Origin: an uncultured Flavobacterium sp. | GTDB lineage: Bacteria; Bacteroidota; Bacteroidia; Flavobacteriales; Flavobacteriaceae | Direction of reading: 5' to 3' | Assembly (NCBI GenBank): GCA_946479395.1 | Contig: CAMLFV010000054.1 | Coordinates: 1-14,381, forward strand | DNA length: 14,381 nt | Shown here: positions 8,996 to 14,381 of the stretch, in pieces | Numbering within the stretch: position 1 is the first letter of the stretch | How the letters are laid out: every line of letters begins with the position of its first letter | Program-made: the position numbers and the translations under genes | Notes under the pieces: generated by a model | Told to the model about the DNA's origin: nothing | What the model saw: the letters and a program-made list of their open reading frames with translations, nothing else | Databases searched by the model: none

Positions 8996-9003
8996 TAAAT
9001 TTG
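8996..9003 (+). promoter_or_regulatory. Possible -7 promoter element for the small secreted protein and SulP unit
   Basis: TAAATTTG matches TAnnTTTG exactly, but no TTG is found at the expected distance upstream. The element lies only 11 bases before the ATG at 9015, so the transcript leader would be just a few bases long. Confidence 0.4.
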
Positions 9004-9014
9004 CGCCTATACCA

Positions 9015-9347
9015 ATGCTTAAGATTTTTAACATATCAACTCTTTTATTGTTTGTGTGCTTTTTATTTGCACCAACAATAACGTATGCGTTGAACAAAGA
9101 TGTAGTAAATTCTTCATTAATCATAAACGAGGAAGAAGAAGTTCCTACCAAAACAAAATCAAAAGCCAACAATAACAACATTAACGAAGAAGAAGAAAAA
9201 GAAGTACACTATCATTTCTTTCTCAACTGCCATAAAATCGTATCAAACGCCGTTATTGCAAATTCAAATTTAAACTTTTCAAAACACAGCATTAAAGACG
9301 ATCTCGTTTTTAAAATTCCATTACCACCTCCCGAACAAAACCTATAA
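9015..9347 (+). CDS. Small secreted protein with acidic runs and a His/Cys cluster, function unknown
   Basis: I do not recognise a family. The 110 residues open with a signal peptide (MLKIFNISTLLLFVCFLFAP, likely cut near TYA-LN). Two Glu runs (INEEEEVPTK and INEEEEKEV) flank an Asn/Lys-rich linker. Next comes HYHFFLNCHKIV at about residues 70-81, whose two His plus Cys-His could bind a metal. The end is Pro-rich (IPLPPPEQNL). The frame is the only long + frame here; the gene ends 67 bases before the SulP transporter on the same strand and probably shares its transcript. A mature product of about 85 residues would act outside the inner membrane. Being a real gene is likely from the signal peptide and composition; a role in the neighbouring CO2/bicarbonate genes is only a guess from position. 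Confidence 0.65.
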   Translation: MLKIFNISTLLLFVCFLFAPTITYALNKDVVNSSLIINEEEEVPTKTKSKANNNNINEEEEKEVHYHFFLNCHKIVSNAVIANSNLNFSKHSIKDDLVFKIPLPPPEQNL

Positions 9348-9360
9348 TAACAAACTATTG

Positions 9361-9383
9361 TAGCATTTATTTATAAACTGCTA
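9361..9383 (+). other. AT-rich hairpin ahead of the SulP gene
   Basis: TAGCATTTA at 9361-9369 can pair with TAAACTGCTA at 9374-9383, leaving one bulged C and a 4-base loop. There is no T-run after it, so it is not a classical terminator. It could moderate expression between the small secreted protein and the transporter, or be chance in AT-rich DNA. Confidence 0.3.
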
Positions 9384-9414
9384 TGCACTTACATGTTTAT
9401 TAATTATAGATTTT

Positions 9415-11004
9415 ATGAAAAAAAATATTAAGGCAGAGTTGTCTCAGAACTTTGCATCTGGTTTGGTGGTGTTTTTAGTGGCATTACCGCTATGTTTAGG
9501 TATTGCGTTAGCATCTGGCGCACCACCATTATCGGGAGTTATCGCAGGAATTATAGGTGGAATTGTTGTAGGATCAATAAGTAACTCTAACATTTCGGTA
9601 TCGGGTCCAGCAGCAGGATTAACCGCAATTGTTTTAACCGCAATTACCGATTTAGGCGCTTTTGAACTATTTCTTTGCGCCGGATTAATTGCCGGGATTT
9701 TACAGTTGGTTTTAGGGTTTATACGTGCAGGAAGTATCTCGAACTATTTCCCAAATAACGTAATTGAAGGAATGTTGGCTGGTATCGGAATCATCATCAT
9801 TTTAAAACAAATTCCGCATGCTTTAGGTTTTGACAGCGACAATATGAGTAGCGAAACCTTGTTTGAAAACGGTATTAATTTTAATTATTTTAATGAAGTT
9901 TTTGGCGCGATTCATCCCGGAGCAGTTGTTGTAACCATTGTTTCGGTTATTATTTTATTAACCTGGGAAAATGTTCCGGTATTACGAAGAATTAAAATGT
10001 TACCGGGTGCATTGGTGGCAGTAATTGCAGGTATATTACTAAACCAACTTTTTGTATCAAGTGGTAGTTTTTTGGCAATTAGTTCAGAGCATTTGGTTAC
10101 TTTACCTGTTCCGCAAAGTGCAGATGATTTTAAAAACCTGATCACAATGCCAAATTTCGAAGGCTTTTTAAATATAAAAGTCTGGATTGTTGGTGCAACC
10201 ATTGCTATTGTTGCTTCTATTGAAACTCTACTTTGTATCGAAGCATCGGATCGTTTGGACACCAGACGCCGTATTACCGACACCAATTTAGAGCTTAAAG
10301 CACAAGGAATTGGAAATTTAGCAAGTTCATTGATCGGTGGATTACCAATGACATCGGTAGTTGTTCGTAGTTCTGCAAACGCAAATGCAGGTGCAACATC
10401 TAAATCATCGGCAATTATTCACGGAGTTTTATTGTTGGTTTGCGTATTGTCAATTCCGTTCATATTAAATCTAATTCCGTTAGCAACATTAGCAGCTGTT
10501 TTAATTTTAGTTGGATACAAACTGGCAAAACCTGCAACATTCAAACATTTCTGGCATAACGGAAAATACCAGTTTATACCATTCGTAGCAACATTTTTAG
10601 CTGTAGTTTTTACCGATTTATTAAAAGGTGTAGGTATTGGTTTGGCAATTTCAATTTTCTACATTTTACAAGGAAACATGAAAAGAGCCTACTATTTAAG
10701 TCGTGAGAAATTGAATGATGCAGACGATGTTACTATTAAATTAGCAGAAGAGGTTTCGTTTTTAAACAAAGCTGCCATAAAAAAAACACTTAAAAATATT
10801 CAGCCGGGATCGAAAGTAATTATCGATGCCCGCACTACATCTTACATAACAACCGATGTTCTGGAAATGATTCAGGATTTCGCCAATGTAAGAGCCAAAG
10901 AAGAAAATATCGACGTAGAATTAATCGGTTTTAAAACATCATATCGCGATTACGAAAACGATCAAGATTCTCACGTATCAATTACCCATAGAAGGGCAAT
11001 GTAA
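9415..11004 (+). CDS. SulP-family inorganic anion transporter, probably bicarbonate
   Basis: The 529-residue inner-membrane transporter has the SulP N-terminal hallmark LVALPLCLGIALASGAPPLSG (about residues 21-41), then VSGPAAGLTAIV near 63-74. Many hydrophobic segments follow to about residue 425, including the family's conserved LLCIEASDRLD and the GLPMTSVVVRSSANANAGATSKSS segment. A short C-terminal STAS-like domain (about 440-510, with KVIIDARTTSYITTDVLEMI) is cytosolic in this family. SulP proteins carry sulfate, bicarbonate or other anions; the sequence alone does not settle the substrate. A carbonic anhydrase begins 34 bases downstream and a second one follows, which favours bicarbonate. 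The ATG at 9415 places charged residues just before the first membrane segment. Likely co-transcribed with the gene at 11039. Confidence 0.9.
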   Translation: MKKNIKAELSQNFASGLVVFLVALPLCLGIALASGAPPLSGVIAGIIGGIVVGSISNSNISVSGPAAGLTAIVLTAITDLGAFELFLCAGLIAGILQLVLGFIRAGSISNYFPNNVIEGMLAGIGIIIILKQIPHALGFDSDNMSSETLFENGINFNYFNEVFGAIHPGAVVVTIVSVIILLTWENVPVLRRIKMLPGALVAVIAGILLNQLFVSSGSFLAISSEHLVTLPVPQSADDFKNLITMPNFEGFLNIKVWIVGATIAIVASIETLLCIEASDRLDTRRRITDTNLELKAQGIGNLASSLIGGLPMTSVVVRSSANANAGATSKSSAIIHGVLLLVCVLSIPFILNLIPLATLAAVLILVGYKLAKPATFKHFWHNGKYQFIPFVATFLAVVFTDLLKGVGIGLAISIFYILQGNMKRAYYLSREKLNDADDVTIKLAEEVSFLNKAAIKKTLKNIQPGSKVIIDARTTSYITTDVLEMIQDFANVRAKEENIDVELIGFKTSYRDYENDQDSHVSITHRRAM

Positions 11005-11038
11005 TATATCAAAATAATTAAATAAACAAAAGACTGTC

Positions 11039-11674
11039 ATGAAAGCACATACATCAGAAACACAAGCAACCATTACACCAGAAAGAGCATTAGAAATTCT
11101 AAAAGAAGGAAACGAACGTTTTGTAAAAAACCTAAAAGCCAACCGCGATTTATTGGCACAAGTTAACGATACACGTGCTGGGCAATGGCCGTTTGCCGTA
11201 ATTTTAAGCTGTATAGACAGCCGTACTTCTGCAGAATTAATCTTCGATCAAGGTTTGGGAGATGTATTCAGCGTTAGAATTGCAGGAAACTTTGTTAACC
11301 AAGATATTTTAGGATCTATGGAATTTGGCTGCAACGTTGCAGGTTCAAAACTTGTTGTGGTGTTAGGACACACAAAATGCGGTGCTTTAAAAGGCGGTTT
11401 AGATTCAGCAGCAATTGAAGGACTTGGAATGGATAACCTAAACCACTTGGTTGGTCATTTTGATCCAATCATTAAAAATATCATTAAAGATGGTGAAGAA
11501 AGATCATCAAGCAATACCGATCTTTTAGAGCGTTTAAATCATCACAATGTTTTGAATGCGATTGAAAACATCCGCAAACAAAGTTCTACTTTACGAAAAA
11601 TGGAACAAGAAGGAAAAATTAAAATCGTTGGTGCAAACTACGATGTTGAAACCGGAGTTGTTGAATTTATCTAA
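11039..11674 (+). CDS. Beta-class carbonic anhydrase (SulP-linked)
   Basis: Zinc enzyme interconverting CO2 and bicarbonate. The 211 residues carry the beta-class active site: SCIDSR gives Cys58 as zinc ligand and the Asp60/Arg62 dyad, and GHTKCGA gives the ligands His111 and Cys114. RIAGNFVNQDILGSMEFG at 80-97 is the conserved substrate-pocket segment. There is no signal peptide, so it should be cytosolic. It starts 34 bases after the SulP gene with no terminator between, so the two likely form an operon. Coupling would let imported bicarbonate be converted, or CO2 be trapped, at the inner face of the membrane. It is clearly different in sequence from the second carbonic anhydrase at 11811, so this is not a recent tandem duplicate. 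Confidence 0.95.
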   Translation: MKAHTSETQATITPERALEILKEGNERFVKNLKANRDLLAQVNDTRAGQWPFAVILSCIDSRTSAELIFDQGLGDVFSVRIAGNFVNQDILGSMEFGCNVAGSKLVVVLGHTKCGALKGGLDSAAIEGLGMDNLNHLVGHFDPIIKNIIKDGEERSSSNTDLLERLNHHNVLNAIENIRKQSSTLRKMEQEGKIKIVGANYDVETGVVEFI

Positions 11675-11714
11675 ATTTTAATATTATCAGATTACATTTA
11701 AATAGTTGGAAAGG

Positions 11715-11748
11715 AAAATCGGCAAAAGCAATTTTGTCGATTTTTTTT
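11715..11748 (+). terminator. Terminator of the SulP/carbonic anhydrase operon
   Basis: A 13-bp stem with one G-U pair (11715-11727 with 11732-11744, core AAAATCGGC), GCAA loop, then T-run to 11748. It separates the operon from the second carbonic anhydrase gene. Confidence 0.85.
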
Positions 11749-11810
11749 GATCTGATTTTAATTCAAAAAACAAGAATATTGTAAATTAGCTTTAAATAAA
11801 GTAGATTAAA

Positions 11811-12455
11811 ATGTGTAACGATTTAAAGAAAAGTTTCGATAAAATAATAAACGGCAACAAAGAATGGATGGATTTTGTTAAGAACGATACTTCGGGGCGA
11901 TTTCAACAGCTTTCAAAAGGTCAAAATCCTGAAATTTTATGGATTGGTTGTGCCGACAGTCGCGTACCAGCAAACGAATTAACCGGAACAAAACCGGGCG
12001 AAGTTTTTGTGCACAGAAATATTGCTAACGTTTGTGTACATTCAGACATGAACATGCTTTCGGTTTTAGATTATGCCGTAAACGTTTTAAAGGTGAAGCA
12101 CATTATTGTTGCGGGGCATTACGGTTGTGGTGGTGTAGCAGCATCGTTAAGCAGTTCCCAATACGGCATTATAGACAACTGGCTGCAACATATTAAAGAC
12201 GTTTACCGCTTAAACGCTGCAGAAATTGATGCTATTACAGACAAAAATCAGAAAGAAGACCGCTTGGTAGAACTTAACGTACAAGAGCAGGTTTCTAATT
12301 TATGCCGAACATCTATTGTGCAAAATGCTTGGAAAAACGGTCAGCAATTAGCAGTTCACGGTATGGTAATCAATATTGGCTCGGGCGAATTAATCAACCA
12401 AAACTGTACTTTTACAAACAACGACAATTTAAGCGATGTTTTTTCTTACAAATAA
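11811..12455 (+). CDS. can: Beta-class carbonic anhydrase, Can type
   Basis: Cytosolic zinc enzyme interconverting CO2 and bicarbonate. The 214 residues align closely with E. coli Can along most of their length: LWIGCADSRVPANELTG (Cys47 ligand, Asp49/Arg51 dyad), PGEVFVHRNIAN, AGHYGCGGV (ligands His103 and Cys106), NWLQHIKDV, and ELNVQEQVSNL. Trp44 and Arg69 match two residues of the allosteric bicarbonate pocket known in the H. influenzae and E. coli enzymes (Trp39, Arg64). The third (Tyr181) falls where this protein reads HGMVINI and appears to be Ile, so that regulation may be altered. It has its own transcription unit, lying behind the terminator of the SulP operon. A TAGCTTTA at 11787-11794 is one base off the -7 consensus. 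It faces ribE across a shared terminator. Confidence 0.96.
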   Translation: MCNDLKKSFDKIINGNKEWMDFVKNDTSGRFQQLSKGQNPEILWIGCADSRVPANELTGTKPGEVFVHRNIANVCVHSDMNMLSVLDYAVNVLKVKHIIVAGHYGCGGVAASLSSSQYGIIDNWLQHIKDVYRLNAAEIDAITDKNQKEDRLVELNVQEQVSNLCRTSIVQNAWKNGQQLAVHGMVINIGSGELINQNCTFTNNDNLSDVFSYK

Positions 12456-12483
12456 AAAATCAGGTTTTAAAACCTGATTTTTT
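12454..12483. terminator. Bidirectional terminator between can and ribE
   Basis: A perfect 30-base palindrome, 15 + 15 (AAAAAATCAGGTTTT and its complement), which folds as a stem of about 13 bp with a TTAA loop. It overlaps the last bases of can on + and the stop of ribE on -, serving both convergent genes. Confidence 0.9.
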
Positions 12484-13075
12484 ATTTTAAATGCACCTGC
12501 ATTAACTTGGTTACGTATTTGCCAATAACATCAAACTCCAGATTTACTTTAGTACCAACTTTATAAGTTTTAAAAAGCGTATGTTCTAACGTATAAGGAA
12601 TAATTGCTACGCTAAAAGTATTAATTCCCGAATTCACAACCGTTAAACTGGTTCCATCAACCGTAATCGATCCTTTATCAATGGTAACATGTTTCGATCT
12701 TTCACTGTATTCAAAACTAAAATACGTACTCCCTCCTACTTCATCCACTTTGGTAATAACTGCCGTTTCATCAACATGTCCTTGAACAATATGTCCATCT
12801 AAACGGTCGTTCAAAGGCATTCCTCGTTCCAAATTCACAATATCGCCCACGTTCCATAAGCCAATTGTAGTAACATCAATTGTTTCTTTTATGGCAGTAA
12901 CCTTGTAAAAACCGTCGTTAATTTCAACCACAGTTAAACACACACCGTTGTGCGCCACACTTTGATCAATCTTTAACATATCGTTAAAAGAACTTTCTAT
13001 AAACAAGTGTACGTTTGTTTGATCGTGTTCTATTCTTCGTATAACTCCAAGAGTTTCAACAATACCAGTAAACAT
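12482..13075 (-). CDS. ribE: Riboflavin synthase, alpha chain
   Basis: Catalyses the last step of riboflavin synthesis, in which two 6,7-dimethyl-8-ribityllumazine molecules exchange a four-carbon unit to give riboflavin and a pyrimidinedione. The 197 residues contain the two lumazine-binding repeats: repeat 1 begins MFTGIVETLG and carries NGVCLTVVE (43-51); repeat 2 follows LDGHIVQGHVDE (about 92-103) and carries DGTSLTVV. The MFTGIVE N-terminus fixes the ATG at 13075. Other rib genes are not adjacent, and no FMN riboswitch is present in the 55-base leader. Divergent from pdxA, with a possible -7 element overlapping the pdxA promoter region. Named ribE in the Bacillus-style nomenclature, ribC in E. 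coli. Confidence 0.97.
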   Translation of the reverse strand: MFTGIVETLGVIRRIEHDQTNVHLFIESSFNDMLKIDQSVAHNGVCLTVVEINDGFYKVTAIKETIDVTTIGLWNVGDIVNLERGMPLNDRLDGHIVQGHVDETAVITKVDEVGGSTYFSFEYSERSKHVTIDKGSITVDGTSLTVVNSGINTFSVAIIPYTLEHTLFKTYKVGTKVNLEFDVIGKYVTKLMQVHLK

Positions 13076-13092
13076 AAGTAGAATAATTTTAC

Positions 13093-13100
13093 TAAATTTG
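13093..13100 (+). promoter_or_regulatory. Possible -7 promoter element of pdxA
   Basis: TAAATTTG fits TAnnTTTG exactly and lies 30 bases before the pdxA ATG. No TTG is seen at the expected upstream distance, so the call rests on one element. Confidence 0.45.
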
Positions 13101-13103
13101 TAA

Positions 13104-13111
13104 CAAAATTA
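13104..13111 (-). promoter_or_regulatory. Possible -7 promoter element of ribE
   Basis: On the minus strand this reads TAATTTTG, an exact TAnnTTTG match 28 bases before the ribE ATG. A TTG lies upstream but with a 13-base spacer, shorter than usual. It is only 3 bases from the facing pdxA element. Confidence 0.4.
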
Positions 13112-13130
13112 GCAATAATTAGCGCAACGC

Positions 13131-14174
13131 ATGTTTAAAAAAGGTGAAAATATTATATTGGGTATTTCTATAGGCGACATGAACGGCGTTGGTCCAGAGG
13201 TTATTTTAAAAACCTTTGAGGATCAGCGAATGATGGAATTATGCACACCCGTAGTTTTTGGAAATGCCAAGTTGTTATCGTTCATAAAAAAGATCGTTAA
13301 CTGCCAAACCAACATACACGGAATAGATTCGTTAGACCAGATTCAGCAAGGCAAATTCAACGTTTTAAACCTTTGGAAAGAAGGAGTTAATTTAGATTTT
13401 GGAACTTTGAACGATGCTGTTGGGCAGTATGCGATAAAATCGTTCGTAGCTGCAACTCAAGCTTTGAAAAACAATGAAATTGATGCTTTGGTTACTGCAC
13501 CAATCAATAAATACAATATCCAGTCCGACGAATTTCAGTTTCCAGGTCATACCGATTATTTGGATAAAGAGTTAGAAGGAAATGCGTTAATGTTCATGAT
13601 TAGCGAAGATATTAAGGTAGGTTTGGTTACAGATCACGTTCCGTTGCAGCAGGTATCACAAACCTTAACACCCGAATTAATCAAACAAAAAGTTCGTACC
13701 ATTAATAAATCGCTGATTCAAGATTTCAATGTAATAAAACCGCGCATTGCCTTGTTGGGATTGAACCCGCACAGTGGCGATAATGGAATTATAGGTAACG
13801 AAGAACTAAACTTTATAAACAGTACGGTTAAAGAATTGTTTGATGAAGACATTATTATTTACGGACCTTATTCTGCCGATGCTTTTTTTGGTTCGGAACA
13901 ATTCAGAAATTTCGATGCCGTTGTAGCTTGTTACCACGATCAAGGATTAATTCCGTTTAAAACCTTAAGTTTTGGCAATGGTGTAAACTACACAGCAGGA
14001 TTAGATAAAATTCGAACATCGCCTGATCACGGTACTGCGTATGACATTGCAGGCAAAGGCATTGCCGATTTTACCTCATTTAAAAACGCAGTTTACGCAG
14101 CTTTAGATATTTATAAAAATAAAAACGAGTATTTGCAGAGTACAGCGAACCCTTTAAAGGTTTCAACTATTTAA
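13131..14174 (+). CDS. pdxA: 4-hydroxythreonine-4-phosphate dehydrogenase
   Basis: NAD-dependent enzyme of the deoxyxylulose-5-phosphate-dependent route to pyridoxal phosphate (vitamin B6). It oxidises 4-phosphohydroxy-L-threonine. The 347 residues show the family signatures: GISIGDMNGVGPEV (11-24), VTAPINK (121-127), FPGHTDYL (137-144), LGLNPHSGDNG (209-219), CYHDQGLIPFK (267-277) and SPDHGTAYDIAGKG (297-310). The three metal-binding His of E. coli PdxA (166, 211, 266) correspond to His169 in VTDHVPL, His213 in NPHSGD and His269 in YHDQG. Cytosolic; no pdxJ nearby. The downstream yceD-like gene has its own promoter. Confidence 0.97.
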   Translation: MFKKGENIILGISIGDMNGVGPEVILKTFEDQRMMELCTPVVFGNAKLLSFIKKIVNCQTNIHGIDSLDQIQQGKFNVLNLWKEGVNLDFGTLNDAVGQYAIKSFVAATQALKNNEIDALVTAPINKYNIQSDEFQFPGHTDYLDKELEGNALMFMISEDIKVGLVTDHVPLQQVSQTLTPELIKQKVRTINKSLIQDFNVIKPRIALLGLNPHSGDNGIIGNEELNFINSTVKELFDEDIIIYGPYSADAFFGSEQFRNFDAVVACYHDQGLIPFKTLSFGNGVNYTAGLDKIRTSPDHGTAYDIAGKGIADFTSFKNAVYAALDIYKNKNEYLQSTANPLKVSTI

Positions 14175-14197
14175 CAACAAAAAAATTGCGATAACTA

Positions 14198-14226
14198 TTT
14201 GTAATTAAATAATTTTTATATCTTTG
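14198..14226 (+). promoter_or_regulatory. Bacteroidota-type promoter for the yceD-like gene
   Basis: TTTG at 14198-14201, a 17-base spacer and TATCTTTG at 14219-14226 fit both boxes of the Bacteroidota consensus. The start site would lie near 14232, a few bases before the first ATG. Confidence 0.72.
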
Positions 14227-14239
14227 CACGCTCAAATAG

Positions 14240-14381
14240 ATGGTTATGGTAAGTGAAAAAGATTTTTTAATCCAGTTTACCGGATTAAAGTTAGGAGAAC
14301 ATCAATTTGAATATCAGATCGAAAACGATTTTTTTGATTTATTCAATTATAGTGAATTCAACAGCGCTAACATACAGGTTA
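14240..14381 (+). CDS. YceD/DUF177-family protein, N-terminal part (cut by the window end)
   Basis: The frame from ATG 14240 is open to the end of the window (47 codons) and begins MVMVSEKDFLIQFTGLKLGE, continuing with HQFEYQIENDFFDLFNYSEF. This resembles the N-terminus of flavobacterial DUF177 (YceD) proteins, which read roughly (F)LIPFxGLKLGxHxFEYxIDxxFFExFxYxEF. In bacteria this gene usually precedes rpmF (ribosomal protein L32), and a role in large ribosomal subunit RNA metabolism has been proposed for the family. A second in-frame ATG at 14246 could be the true start. The 3' part, and any rpmF, lie beyond the window. Confidence 0.8.
   Translation, partial: MVMVSEKDFLIQFTGLKLGEHQFEYQIENDFFDLFNYSEFNSANIQV

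Noticed and set aside
8969..9181. 70-codon minus-strand ORF overlapping the small secreted protein
   Set aside because: The + strand frame has a proper signal peptide, a promoter-like element and a matching direction to the SulP operon; the minus frame has none of these.
9912..10286. Open frame antisense to the SulP gene
   Set aside because: Mirror of conserved transporter codons, without a family match.

Overview
The window looks like chromosomal DNA from a member of the Flavobacteriaceae (Bacteroidota). The evidence is the low GC content, weak ribosome binding sites in AT-rich leaders, several promoters of the Bacteroidota type (TTG or TTTG, 17-19 bases, TAnnTTTG), and family choices typical of that group: a DUF2723 membrane protein, a YceD/DUF177 gene after pdxA, and a SulP transporter beside beta-carbonic anhydrases. 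The genus cannot be fixed from sequence reading alone.

Left part (1-5220): groL on the + strand is followed by a strong two-way terminator. A minus-strand LemA-family gene faces it; its reading frame is interrupted by an in-frame TAG 24 codons before a natural-looking end that abuts the same terminator. A 480-base gap follows. It contains no intact gene but carries an orphan 3' end of an aspartase/fumarase-type gene with its own terminator. On the minus strand, thiL (thiamine-monophosphate kinase) is followed closely by a secreted, probable outer-membrane beta-barrel protein.

Middle (5221-8930): a 1107-residue DUF2723 membrane protein on the minus strand, a candidate GT-C protein O-mannosyltransferase by homology to the TMEM260 family. 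A tandem pair of identical tRNA-Gln(TTG) genes on the + strand follows, with a clear promoter and terminator.

Right part (8931-14381): a small secreted protein, a SulP anion transporter and a beta-carbonic anhydrase form a likely operon. A second beta-carbonic anhydrase of the Can type sits behind it as a separate unit. Together they suggest bicarbonate uptake coupled to CO2/bicarbonate interconversion. Then ribE (minus) and pdxA (plus) diverge from a 55-base spacer. The window ends inside a yceD-like gene with a good promoter.

Most of the window is housekeeping. The parts worth a second look are the interrupted LemA gene, the aspartase remnant, the carbonic anhydrase/SulP group with its small His/Cys-containing secreted protein, and the DUF2723 protein. 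I saw no CRISPR array, phage, intact insertion sequence or defence system.
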